Positions 28,459 through 35,902 of a stretch of 64,000 bases of DNA are shown one piece after another. The notes beneath the pieces were generated by a model. The model saw only the letters and a program-made list of their open reading frames with translations. It searched no databases and was not told where the DNA came from. Positions within the stretch are counted from its first letter, which is position 1, and each line of letters starts with the position of its first letter. Source of the stretch: Chryseobacterium sp. RU37D (GTDB lineage: Bacteria; Bacteroidota; Bacteroidia; Flavobacteriales; Weeksellaceae); assembly GCF_900156075.1 (NCBI RefSeq), contig NZ_FTMM01000009.1:1-64000 (forward strand), read 5' to 3'. Position numbers and translations under genes: made by a program.

Positions 28459-28749
28459 ATGACAAAGGCAGAATTGGTAAACACCATCTCAAATAAGTTG
28501 GGAACAGAAAAGAATGAGACACAGAAAGTTGTAGAAGCTTTTATGCAAGAAATCAGAACTTCTATGTATAATGGGGATAACGTTTATCTTAGAGGTTTTG
28601 GATCTTTTATCATTAAAACAAGAGCAGCGAAAACGGGAAGAAACATTTCTAAGAACACTGCCATTGAAATCCCTGCACACAACATTCCTGCTTTCAAACC
28701 ATCAAAATCTTTTGTGGAGAAAGTAAAAACGAAAGTTACCGTAAAATAA
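28459..28749 (+). CDS. HU family DNA-binding protein
   Basis: A 96-residue histone-like protein that bends and compacts DNA as a dimer. The N-terminal helices MTKAELVNTISNKLG and the beta-arm region GDNVYLRGFGSFIIKTRAAK with GRNISKNTAIEIPAHNIPAF match HU/IHF; in place of the usual RxGRNPxTG it has the Bacteroidota variant TGRNISKNTAI. A consensus promoter lies 30 bases upstream. A 29-residue basic gene follows after 42 bases, probably in the same transcript, which ends at the hairpin at 28909. Confidence 0.93.
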   Translation: MTKAELVNTISNKLGTEKNETQKVVEAFMQEIRTSMYNGDNVYLRGFGSFIIKTRAAKTGRNISKNTAIEIPAHNIPAFKPSKSFVEKVKTKVTVK

Positions 28750-28791
28750 GACATTAACTGAATATTAACTAGTTACTAAAAAATTATAATT

Positions 28792-28881
28792 ATGCCAAGC
28801 GGAAAGAAAAGAAAAAGACACAAGGTTGCAACACACAAAAGAAAGAAAAGAAGAAGAGCGAACAGACACAAGAAAAAATAA
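28792..28881 (+). CDS. 29-residue basic protein, AURKAIP1/COX24-like
   Basis: A very small protein, MPSGKKRKRHKVATHKRKKR plus RRANRHKKK, of which about two thirds is Lys, Arg or His. Its pattern KKRKRHK-x-x-x-HKRKKRRR is that of the AURKAIP1/COX24 C-terminal domain; the mitochondrial relative mS38 is a ribosomal protein, so an rRNA-binding role is likely (inference). It lies between HU and ribonuclease G, a location that also hints at translation or RNA metabolism. It is shorter than many gene finders accept, but the start, stop and following terminator are all clear. Confidence 0.75.
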   Translation: MPSGKKRKRHKVATHKRKKRRRANRHKKK

Positions 28882-28908
28882 TCTCTTTTTTCGAGATCTA
28901 CAATATAA

Positions 28909-28958
28909 TAATATAGTTGGTGATTTTAAATTTTAAAGGTTCACCGACTATATTTTAT
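28909..28958 (+). terminator. Terminator of the HU/COX24-like transcript
   Basis: A 14-bp stem, AATATAGTTGGTGA/TCACCGACTATATT, lies after the basic-protein gene and is followed by T-rich sequence. Confidence 0.8.
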
Positions 28959-29114
28959 TTTAAATCTATAAGATTACGCAGGAATATACATTGGTATTTA
29001 TTTTTTTAACAAAAAGTGTTATTCTTTAAAAAGTATTTATTAACTTAAAAAAATTATCCCCACCATAGCTATGACATTCCCCAAAAATCTTAAAAATTTT
29101 TATCTAACAACAAA

Positions 29115-30674
29115 ATGAAGAAAGAACTAATAGTTTCGCATGAAGATGATCTTACAAAGATTGCACTGCTGGAAGATGGAAGACTATGTGAACTTCATGA
29201 GCAAGAGGACAAAAGCGATTTTATAGTTGGAGATTTGTTTATCGGAAAAGTAAAAAAGCTGGCTCCCAATCTTAATGCCGCATTCGTAAATATCGGATAT
29301 GGAAAGGATGCTTTCCTGCATTATCAAGACTTAGGCCCACAGTATCTTACCTATAGAAAATTTCTAAAAGATACTATTTCTAAAAAACAAAGCACTTCAA
29401 GCTTAAAAAATTTTGAGATACAGCCCGAAATAGATAAAAGCGGAACCGTAGACAAAGTAATCGCAAAAGATGACCTTGTTCTACTACAGATCACCAAAGA
29501 ACCCATCTCTACAAAGGGACCGAGAATATCTACCCAGATTTCTCTTACCGGACGTTTTTTAGTCTTAATCCCTTTCGACAATAAAGTTTCTATTTCCAAA
29601 AAAGTGAAAAGCAATGAGGAAAAAGAAAGATTGAGAACCCTGATCGAAAGCATCAAACCTGAAGGTTTCGGGGTCATCATCAGAACCGTAGCAGAAGGGA
29701 AAAAAGTAGCCGACCTGCACAATGATATGAATCAGCTGATTCAGAAATGGGAAAGCACTTTTAAAAATATACAGAAAAATAAAGTTCCGTTCAGAGTTTT
29801 AAGCGAGGATGACAAAGCTTCAGCTATTTTAAGGGATAACTTCAACCAGGACTTCGTAAGCATCACCTGTGACGACGAACAAATGGTGAATGAAATGAAG
29901 AACTATCTGGAAGTGATAGCTCCCGAAAGAAAAAACATTGTCCATTTTTACAACTCGCATATTCCTCTTCTGGAATATTATAATGTTGAAAAACAACTCA
30001 AACAGAGCTTTGGAAAACACGTCAACATTCCGAGCTCAAAAGGCGCCTACCTCGTTATAGAGCACACCGAAGCACTGCATGTAGTCGACGTAAACTCCGG
30101 AAATAATATCACAACCGGAACCGCTGTCAATAAAGAACACGCACTGAAAGTGAACAAAATGGCAGCCACCGAGATCGCAAGACAATTGCGTCTCCGTGAT
30201 ATGGGTGGAATCATTGTGATCGATTTTATAGACATGCCAAACCCTGAACACAGAAAAGATCTGTATGAACATCTGAAGGAAGAAATGAAACGCGACAAAG
30301 CAAGACACAAGATTCTTCCACCGAGCAAGTTCGGATTGATACAAATCACCAGACAAAGGAACCGCCCGGAAAAACAGATAGACACCAAAGAAGAAAACCC
30401 GAATAAAGACGGAGAAATCGTCGCTCCGATCGTGATCGTAGAAAGAATGGGTGAAACCCTGAGAACCATCATGCAAAAGGAAAAAGGAAAGCTTTACCTG
30501 CATGTACATCCGTTTGTAGAAGCTTACCTTACCAAGGGCATCAACAGCTTCCAGATGAAATGGTTCATGAAATACAAAAAATGGGTAACCGTTATCCCAA
30601 GGGACTCTTTTAAATACTTAGAATACAGAATTTATAATTCGAAAAAAGAAGAATTGATCGGATATTCTAATTGA
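29115..30674 (+). CDS. rng: Ribonuclease G (Rne/Rng family)
   Basis: A 519-residue endoribonuclease that acts in 16S rRNA 5' maturation and mRNA decay. It has an N-terminal S1-type RNA-binding domain (DFIVGDLFIGKVKKL, NLNAAFVNIGYGKDAFLHY), the 5'-sensor region and the catalytic DNase I-like segment with the conserved Asp pair in LHVVDVNSGNNITTG and GGIIVIDFIDMPN. Its length is that of RNase G rather than RNase E, with no C-terminal degradosome scaffold. A terminator follows 11 bases after the stop. The start ATG follows an AT-rich leader with no visible Shine-Dalgarno box. Confidence 0.93.
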   Translation: MKKELIVSHEDDLTKIALLEDGRLCELHEQEDKSDFIVGDLFIGKVKKLAPNLNAAFVNIGYGKDAFLHYQDLGPQYLTYRKFLKDTISKKQSTSSLKNFEIQPEIDKSGTVDKVIAKDDLVLLQITKEPISTKGPRISTQISLTGRFLVLIPFDNKVSISKKVKSNEEKERLRTLIESIKPEGFGVIIRTVAEGKKVADLHNDMNQLIQKWESTFKNIQKNKVPFRVLSEDDKASAILRDNFNQDFVSITCDDEQMVNEMKNYLEVIAPERKNIVHFYNSHIPLLEYYNVEKQLKQSFGKHVNIPSSKGAYLVIEHTEALHVVDVNSGNNITTGTAVNKEHALKVNKMAATEIARQLRLRDMGGIIVIDFIDMPNPEHRKDLYEHLKEEMKRDKARHKILPPSKFGLIQITRQRNRPEKQIDTKEENPNKDGEIVAPIVIVERMGETLRTIMQKEKGKLYLHVHPFVEAYLTKGINSFQMKWFMKYKKWVTVIPRDSFKYLEYRIYNSKKEELIGYSN

Positions 30675-30685
30675 TACGAAATTTT

Positions 30686-30720
30686 AAAAAAGGCTGCCTC
30701 ATGTTTGAGATAGCCTTTTT
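30686..30720 (+). terminator. Bidirectional terminator after rng
   Basis: AAAAAGGCTGCCTCA/TGAGATAGCCTTTTT with a 4-nt loop. It lies between convergent genes and has A/T tails on both sides, so it can serve both. Confidence 0.88.
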
Positions 30721-30728
30721 ATATTTTA

Positions 30729-31090
30729 TTAAGATTTTAAAGCTTTAATTTCTTCTTTTAAAGATTCAATTTCTTTTTTTAGTATATTGATATATTCCTG
30801 CTGATTTTCAAGTATAAATTCCGGGATATTGTAGAAATAATTATTACTTGCCGAATAATTACCGGAATGATTGTCATAATTATTTATTTGATGCATTAAA
30901 GATTCGTCCTCCTTAATTTCTTCTACAGTCGTCCCTAAAGCTTTTGCCATACGTTCCCATTCTTCATCTGAGATTTTGATTTCTCCCTTTTCTCTTCTTT
31001 GATATTGTGATTGAGTCATATGTAATATTTAGCCATGTCTTGTTGAGTGTACTTTGCCTTTCGAACTTTAATCAATTTTTGTTTTATCAT
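30729..31090 (-). pseudogene. XRE-type HTH regulator split by a frameshift
   Basis: Two overlapping frames form one regulator. The first (ATG at 31090) reads MIKQKLIKVRKAKYTQQDMA then KYYI and stops at 31016; the second (96 residues, ATG at 31019) begins MTQSQYQRREKGEIKIS and continues WERMAKALGTTVEEIKEDE. Adding one T restores MAKYLHMTQSQYQRREKGEI, a normal XRE helix-turn-helix. The C-terminal half is a coiled coil (ILKKEIESLKEEIKALK). The stop and the second start overlap as ATGA, so coupled translation of two pieces is conceivable. It is divergent from the peptide cluster and is probably its regulator, inactive or altered in this strain. Confidence 0.7.
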
Positions 31091-31111
31091 TATGTTTCTT
31101 TTGTGCTGATA

Positions 31112-31160
31112 CAAATATAATATTAATGTGCTGAAATTCACATAAAATTCACATAAAAAA
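31112..31160. promoter_or_regulatory. Divergent control region with direct repeats
   Basis: The minus strand has the -7 box TATATTTG at 31119-31112 for the HTH gene. Next to it lie the direct repeats attcacataaaattcacataaa (31136 onward, two units of aattcacata) and the pair gtgctgatac/gtgctgaaat, possible operator half-sites for the HTH protein. Confidence 0.45.
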
Positions 31161-31186
31161 CTTATGTTTAATTCAAAGCTGTTTGA

Positions 31187-31194
31187 TATTTTTG
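31187..31194 (+). promoter_or_regulatory. -7 element of the peptide cluster promoter
   Basis: TATTTTTG matches TAnnTTTG, 36 bases before the precursor ATG. No clear -33 TTTG. Confidence 0.5.
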
Positions 31195-31230
31195 GTTTGT
31201 CAATAGTGGCATAGAACTAAAATTCGAATT

Positions 31231-31440
31231 ATGGAAAAAAAGAAAAAAAGTTTAGAAAAGCTAAAGAAATTCCAATTAAACAATGAAAAAAATAAAACTG
31301 TATTAGCTGGATCTGGTGGATATGTAGCTCCATCGTGGGCGCCAACAACTCAAACATGTACAGGCAATTGTCATCTTGATATTTATCCAGATGGAACTTC
31401 TACATCAAGTGGAGATAATATTAGTCTTGATTGGGATTAA
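31231..31440 (+). CDS. Ribosomal peptide precursor of a GRASP-with-SPASM cluster
   Basis: A 69-residue peptide. The leader is Lys-rich and helical (KKKSLEKLKKFQLNNEKNKT), ending in VLAGSGGY, similar to leaders of Bacteroidota natural-product precursors. The predicted core (APSWAPTTQTCTGNCHLD, IYPDGTSTSSGDNISLDWD) has two Cys in CTGNC and a tail that combines Thr/Ser donors with Asp acceptors, as needed for ester links made by ATP-grasp ligases in graspetides. The ATP-grasp and SPASM genes follow on the same strand. The cleavage site and crosslinks are inferred. Confidence 0.75.
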   Translation: MEKKKKSLEKLKKFQLNNEKNKTVLAGSGGYVAPSWAPTTQTCTGNCHLDIYPDGTSTSSGDNISLDWD

Positions 31441-31447
31441 AATTATT

Positions 31448-32176
31448 ATGAACATTAATTCATTAAAGAGGAACACAATGTGCTTCCTCTCTTTTACTTT
31501 TTTGTTAATCAATATATTTTCATTTGGACAAGTAATAAATGATAGTAAGGCAGATAAGACTATTAGACTATATGAAATAATAACTGATAGCAGTATTTCA
31601 GAAAATAAAATTCTGAGATTAGAAATATTTGGAAATTCAAAAATGTTAATGACCACACAAACTGCTATTTCGTATGATTATTGCAAATCTATAGATGAAT
31701 GTGAAAGAAGTTTTGAAAAATTAGAAAATGGTAAAGTTATTCAAATACATGATGAGATTACAGGCTTAATTACTAAAAGTGATCTGACATGGATACATCC
31801 ACCAAGATTTGAGAGTTTTAGAATCCTAGAATTAAATGCTTTCCCATATTATAAGAAAAATTCTAAAACGTGGATAAAGTCAATCACTTTTGGAAGTGAA
31901 TGGGGAAATGAAAAATGGGTAACATGGGAGGGTTTTAAGACCTCTACAAGTAATTATACCAAATCAGAAACTCCTGTAGAATTTATATTAGGAGATAAAA
32001 AAATTGAATGTATAGAAATTCAAGCAACTACAACTATTCCGAATATAGGAAAAACAAATTCTGTTTTCCACTATAATGAAAAGTATGGTTTTGTACGTAT
32101 GATTTTTACTACTATCAATGATAAAAATATCGAATTTAAATTAATCAAAACATTGAATGATTCTGATTCTAACTGA
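31448..32176 (+). CDS. Exported protein of unknown function in the peptide cluster
   Basis: I do not recognise the family. The product is 242 residues from ATG 31448, with a signal peptide (MCFLSFTFLLINIFSFGQ), so it is periplasmic or secreted. Upstream in-frame codons back to 31376 would overlap the precursor gene and give no signal peptide at the N-terminus, so I reject them. The body is rich in beta-type segments (KWVTWEGFKTSTSNYTKSE, KKIECIEIQATTTIPNIG, YGFVRMIFTTINDKNIEF). It follows the precursor by 7 bases and overlaps the ATP-grasp gene by 20, so it belongs to the operon. A role in export, processing or immunity is possible. Confidence 0.7.
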   Translation: MNINSLKRNTMCFLSFTFLLINIFSFGQVINDSKADKTIRLYEIITDSSISENKILRLEIFGNSKMLMTTQTAISYDYCKSIDECERSFEKLENGKVIQIHDEITGLITKSDLTWIHPPRFESFRILELNAFPYYKKNSKTWIKSITFGSEWGNEKWVTWEGFKTSTSNYTKSETPVEFILGDKKIECIEIQATTTIPNIGKTNSVFHYNEKYGFVRMIFTTINDKNIEFKLIKTLNDSDSN

Positions 32177-33107
32177 AAAATTCGACCATCCAGCACAAAA
32201 TGTTATTAAAGAACTAGAAAAGGAAACTGCAAATTTTAAAGTTATTTACGGTATTGATCTTCTGGAAAAGCCTTTGTTAATAGATGTGAAAAATAAAATT
32301 ATTAAATTAGGAGATGAAAAATTTGAAGATATTAATATTACTTGGTCAAGACGATGGCTAAATATTAATTTTGAATTTTCTACAAACCCTGATGAACAAA
32401 TATATTTAAAAAAAGAATTTGAAACATTATCATCATATTTCATGATAAATTTACCCACTAAAAAGTGGTTAAATATTCCAAAATATATTAATCCATATCC
32501 TTCTAAGGCACATCAATTAAAAAAAGCATTTGAGTATGGTTTGAAAATACCCGATACTCAAATCATTAATAATAATATCTTTCTTAATAATTTTTATTTT
32601 GCTCAAAAAGAAAAAATTATAACAAAAAACATATGTGATTCATACGTCTTTAAAGTCGAAAAAGATTTGTATTCAACTTATACAACTATCGTCAGAAAAG
32701 AAGATATTGACAATCAAAATGAATTGTTTTTCCCTTCATTATTTCAAGAAAATATTGAAAAGAATATTGAGATAAGAATATTCTATTTTTTAAAAAAATT
32801 TTACAGCTATGCAATCTTTTCAACAAATAACTATAACACCAATACGGATTACAGGGTTTATGATTTTAAAAACCCTGATAGAATTATGAAGTATGAGTTA
32901 CCAAATGATATAAAATTAAAATTAATTGGTTTTATGGAATGTTTAAATTTAGACACTGGATCAATTGATTTAATTAAAGATTCTAATGGAGAATTCTACT
33001 TTCTAGAAGTTAATCCACAAGGACAATTTGGAGGAATGGCTGATTATGGATTAAATATTGAATCAGATATAGCAAAATATTTAATAAAAAATGATTATGA
33101 AGATTGA
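32157..33107 (+). CDS. gwsG: ATP-grasp peptide maturase (GRASP-with-SPASM type)
   Basis: A 316-residue enzyme of the ATP-grasp superfamily, expected to activate acidic side chains of the precursor with ATP and join them to Ser/Thr or Lys. The N-terminus MILILTEKFDHPAQNVIKEL and WSRRWLN are typical of the graspetide ligase branch. The nucleotide and magnesium site is near the C-terminus: LDTGSIDLIKDSNGEFYFLE followed by VNPQGQFGG. It lies between the exported protein, which it overlaps by 20 bases, and a 43-residue ORF, which it overlaps by 11. The name follows the NCBI GRASP-with-SPASM system nomenclature as I remember it. Confidence 0.85.
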   Translation: MILILTEKFDHPAQNVIKELEKETANFKVIYGIDLLEKPLLIDVKNKIIKLGDEKFEDINITWSRRWLNINFEFSTNPDEQIYLKKEFETLSSYFMINLPTKKWLNIPKYINPYPSKAHQLKKAFEYGLKIPDTQIINNNIFLNNFYFAQKEKIITKNICDSYVFKVEKDLYSTYTTIVRKEDIDNQNELFFPSLFQENIEKNIEIRIFYFLKKFYSYAIFSTNNYNTNTDYRVYDFKNPDRIMKYELPNDIKLKLIGFMECLNLDTGSIDLIKDSNGEFYFLEVNPQGQFGGMADYGLNIESDIAKYLIKNDYED

Positions 33108-33228
33108 TAGTTCCATAGTTTTGAAGAAAGCAAAAAAAATTCCTGTTAATAACTTAAAAGCAATTACAAAAAATAATAAAAAAATTTTTGTAGGAACTTA
33201 CCATAAACCCGTATTGAAAATTATTTAG
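33097..33228 (+). CDS. 43-residue basic ORF between the ATP-grasp and SPASM genes
   Basis: I do not recognise this gene. ATG 33097 (or 33091, two codons earlier) opens a frame that overlaps the 3' end of the ATP-grasp gene and stops at 33228, only 3 bases before the ATG of the SPASM gene. The product, MKIDSSIVLKKAKKIPVNNL then KAITKNNKKIFVGTYHKPVL and KII, has about 11 Lys and one acidic residue. The tight overlap on both sides suggests translational coupling and a real gene. It could bind the acidic core or tail of the precursor, act as an accessory subunit, or be chance; conservation would decide. Confidence 0.5.
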   Translation: MKIDSSIVLKKAKKIPVNNLKAITKNNKKIFVGTYHKPVLKII

Positions 33229-33231
33229 GAA

Positions 33232-34287
33232 ATGTACTTTAAATTATTTACAAATTGTAAAATAGTAAAGGGTAATGTTAAATCAATAATCATAGATACT
33301 CAAAGAAATTTTTATCATGACATTCCCAATAGTTTATATACAATAATCAAAGATTTAGAATGTAAATCAATTAATGAGGTAAAAAATGAAATTGAAGATG
33401 CAAGTATTTCTATTTTTGATTCTTATTTAGAATTTTTAGTGGAAAATGACTTTGGGTTTATTACTGATAAAGCAAATCAATTTTTATACGTTGAGCAAAA
33501 TAAGATTAATAAACCTTCAAACAATTTTATAATTGAGTTCTCTTCTAAAATAAGTAAAAATATAATTTATCAACTAAAAGATTTAAACATTGATGCTTTA
33601 CATATTAACTTTTATGAAGAAATAGATATAAATGAATTGAATGATATACTTAATCAGATTATTAATATAACATCAATCTCATTTGTGTCTATTTTATCAC
33701 TATATAATAAAGAATTAAATGAAAATACTTGGTTAAATCTTGGAGTAAATTATCCAATTTTAGGACAAATATTTATAAGTTCATCGCCCATTGAGAAAAC
33801 AATTAATTCTGAATCATTAATTTTAATTTACTCTAAAGAAAATATTTCTTTTAAAAATTGTGGAATTGTAACCCCTAAGTATTTCTCGTTTAATACTTAT
33901 ATGTATAATGAATCTTTTTGCTTTAATTCTTGCCTTGGTGGTAAAATATCAATAGACATTAATGGCAACATCAAAAACTGCCCATCCATGCCACAAAGTT
34001 TTGGAAACATTAAAGATACAAGTTTGGAAGAAGCACTAAATCATAAAGAATTTAAAAAATACTGGAACCTTACAAAAGATTCAGTAGAAGTTTGTAAAGA
34101 CTGTGAATTCCGCTATATATGTACAGACTGTAGAGCCTATACGGAACAAACTCATACAAATGATCAAGGACTTGATATTTCAAAACCTCTAAAGTGTGGT
34201 TATAATCCCTACACCGGAGAATGGCAGGAATGGAGCACAAATCCACTGAAGCAAAAAGCAATGAAATATTATAGGTTCGATAAATAA
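33232..34287 (+). CDS. gwsS: SPASM-domain peptide maturase lacking a radical-SAM motif
   Basis: A 351-residue protein. The C-terminal third is Cys-rich in SPASM style: SFCFNSCLGGKISIDINGNI then KNCPSMPQSFGNIKD, and later EVCKDCEFRYICTDC, enough Cys for auxiliary iron-sulfur clusters. The N-terminal 220 residues show no CxxxCxxC motif, so there is no radical-SAM catalytic cluster visible, as known for the SPASM partner in the GRASP-with-SPASM system. It is the last gene of the cluster. Its biochemical role is unclear; it may be a scaffold or redox partner for the ATP-grasp enzyme. Confidence 0.82.
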   Translation: MYFKLFTNCKIVKGNVKSIIIDTQRNFYHDIPNSLYTIIKDLECKSINEVKNEIEDASISIFDSYLEFLVENDFGFITDKANQFLYVEQNKINKPSNNFIIEFSSKISKNIIYQLKDLNIDALHINFYEEIDINELNDILNQIINITSISFVSILSLYNKELNENTWLNLGVNYPILGQIFISSSPIEKTINSESLILIYSKENISFKNCGIVTPKYFSFNTYMYNESFCFNSCLGGKISIDINGNIKNCPSMPQSFGNIKDTSLEEALNHKEFKKYWNLTKDSVEVCKDCEFRYICTDCRAYTEQTHTNDQGLDISKPLKCGYNPYTGEWQEWSTNPLKQKAMKYYRFDK

Positions 34288-34327
34288 TAATTAAGAATAA
34301 GTATTTATTTTCAACAAAAATCAACCT

Positions 34328-34798
34328 ATGAACAAACACCACCACTATAAAACCACTATCCAATGGACCGGCAACAAAGGCTCAGGAACCAGCGGTTACC
34401 GCGATTATGAGAGAAGCCACACCATTTCCGTTGAAAATAAGACTACTATTGAAGGTTCATCCGATCCTGCTTTTAGGGGTGACAAAACAAAATATAATCC
34501 AGAGGAAATGCTTTTGTCATCACTATCATCCTGCCATATGCTTTGGTATCTCCATTTCTGCGCTGAAGCAGGGATTATTGTAACAGAATATACGGATCAC
34601 GTCACAGGAATTATGCAGGAAGCTGAAAATGGCAGTGGGCAATTTATAGAAGTTACTTTACATCCAAACATTACAGTGACAGATCATTCAATGATTGAAA
34701 AAGCAGAAGAACTTCATCACAAAGCAAATGAATTTTGTTTTATTGCTAATTCTGTCAACTTTCCTGTAAAACATATCCCCATAGTGTTAGTTAAATAA
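34328..34798 (+). CDS. OsmC family protein
   Basis: A 156-residue protein of the OsmC/Ohr family, which reduces organic peroxides through two Cys residues. The first redox Cys lies in LLSSLSSCHMLWYLHFC and the second is expected in HHKANEFCFIANSVNFP. The N-terminal GTSGYRDYERSHTISVENK is typical of the YhfA-like OsmC branch. It follows the peptide cluster by 40 bases on the same strand but is a common standalone gene; membership in the cluster is doubtful. Confidence 0.88.
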   Translation: MNKHHHYKTTIQWTGNKGSGTSGYRDYERSHTISVENKTTIEGSSDPAFRGDKTKYNPEEMLLSSLSSCHMLWYLHFCAEAGIIVTEYTDHVTGIMQEAENGSGQFIEVTLHPNITVTDHSMIEKAEELHHKANEFCFIANSVNFPVKHIPIVLVK

Positions 34799-35022
34799 AA
34801 TCAAAAAATATTTAACCTTCTGAAAAATACCATAAATACTATAATTTTAAAAAAATAACTCTAAATTTTCCATTGAAAATTCAACTTTGAGAGAATTATT
34901 TGCGAAATAATCATTAAATATTAAGTTATTTTAAACATTTACCCAATAAAAATGTTGTTTTTTTGATTATTTTATGTAAAATATAAAGTTTTTTTCATAT
35001 TTTTATATAATTAAAACTAATC

Positions 35023-35673
35023 ATGATGAGACCAAGATTAACCATCTTTGATGAACCACTGTTATATACAGAAGGGCTGTCAAAACTCTTAGAGCAAAGC
35101 GGAATATTCACCAACGTACATATTTGCAATTGTCCACAGGCACTTGCTATAGTCCTCAAAGACGACCCTCCGGAATTCCTTATGATAAGTTCCAATATGC
35201 TGATTCTTACGGAACTCTATAAATCCATAGAAGATATCACTTCAAATAATAAAGGGATAAAGATTATTATTATTGGCAATGATTATGATGTGATAGACAT
35301 TAGAAAATTATTCAACAAAGGAATAAAAAGCTATCTAGATAAAAACAGCCGCTACGATGAATTTATAAAATCCATCCAGGCATTGCTTCATAATGAAATT
35401 TATATTTGTGATCACGCCAAAAACAAAATGCTCAATTTCATAAGCCATGAACAGCATCAAAGCAAAATCCATATCAAAGACCCACTCACCAAACGTGAAA
35501 TGGAAATTTTAAAGCTTATCTGCGAAGGGCTCAGTAGCAAAGATATTTCAGAAAAACTTTTTATAAGCATAAACACGGTAGAAACACACAGAAAAAGAAT
35601 TTTATTAAAACTCAACGTAAAAAATTCAGTCGGAGTGGTAAAATATGCCATTGAGAACCATATTATCGATTGA
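35023..35673 (+). CDS. LuxR-type regulator with degenerate receiver (possible curli regulator)
   Basis: A 216-residue protein. Residues 145-210 are a LuxR/NarL helix-turn-helix (LTKREMEILKLICEGLSSKD then ISEKLFISINTVETHRKRIL). The N-terminal 120 residues have the response-regulator fold, but the beta-3 phospho-acceptor site reads EFLMISSNML, with Ser where Asp is expected, and the N-terminal acidic pair is reduced to IFDEP. Control by normal phosphorylation is unlikely. It lies next to the curli operon and has the same architecture as CsgD of enterobacteria, which also has a non-canonical receiver, so it may control curli. The link is inference from position. Confidence 0.8.
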   Translation: MMRPRLTIFDEPLLYTEGLSKLLEQSGIFTNVHICNCPQALAIVLKDDPPEFLMISSNMLILTELYKSIEDITSNNKGIKIIIIGNDYDVIDIRKLFNKGIKSYLDKNSRYDEFIKSIQALLHNEIYICDHAKNKMLNFISHEQHQSKIHIKDPLTKREMEILKLICEGLSSKDISEKLFISINTVETHRKRILLKLNVKNSVGVVKYAIENHIID

Positions 35674-35697
35674 GACATTAACCAACTTTAATTAGCT

Positions 35698-35735
35698 AAA
35701 AATTCCAAACTTACGGGTTTGGAATTTTTATTTTT
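35698..35735. terminator. Bidirectional terminator between the regulator and the curli operon
   Basis: A perfect 13-bp stem AAAAATTCCAAAC/GTTTGGAATTTTT, 6-nt loop, U-rich tails both ways. Confidence 0.88.
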
Positions 35736-35825
35736 TATTATTTAAAGAGAGTCTTCAGCAGCTTGTACTCAGGAAGGCATCGTTAATACCAACTGTAAAT
35801 TACTTAGAATAATTTGCCAGTGCTG

Positions 35826-35857
35826 TCATGAGCAAAGCCGAAGAATCTCAAATAGCC
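35826..35857 (+). repeat. REP-like fragment
   Basis: tgtcatgagcaaagccgaagaatctc belongs to the short dispersed type (TGTCAT...CGAAG.ATCTC) also seen at 12236, 19329 and 58756. Confidence 0.5.
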
Positions 35858-35902
35858 ATAATTGTCAATAAAATACTATTGAAAATTCACAATTATATTA
35901 AG

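Noticed and set aside
30036..30509. Two overlapping minus-strand frames inside rng
   Set aside because: Shadows of the RNase G coding strand; no start signals or motifs.
31376..31447. A 24-residue N-terminal extension of the exported protein in the peptide cluster
   Set aside because: It would overlap the precursor gene and bury the signal peptide inside the protein.
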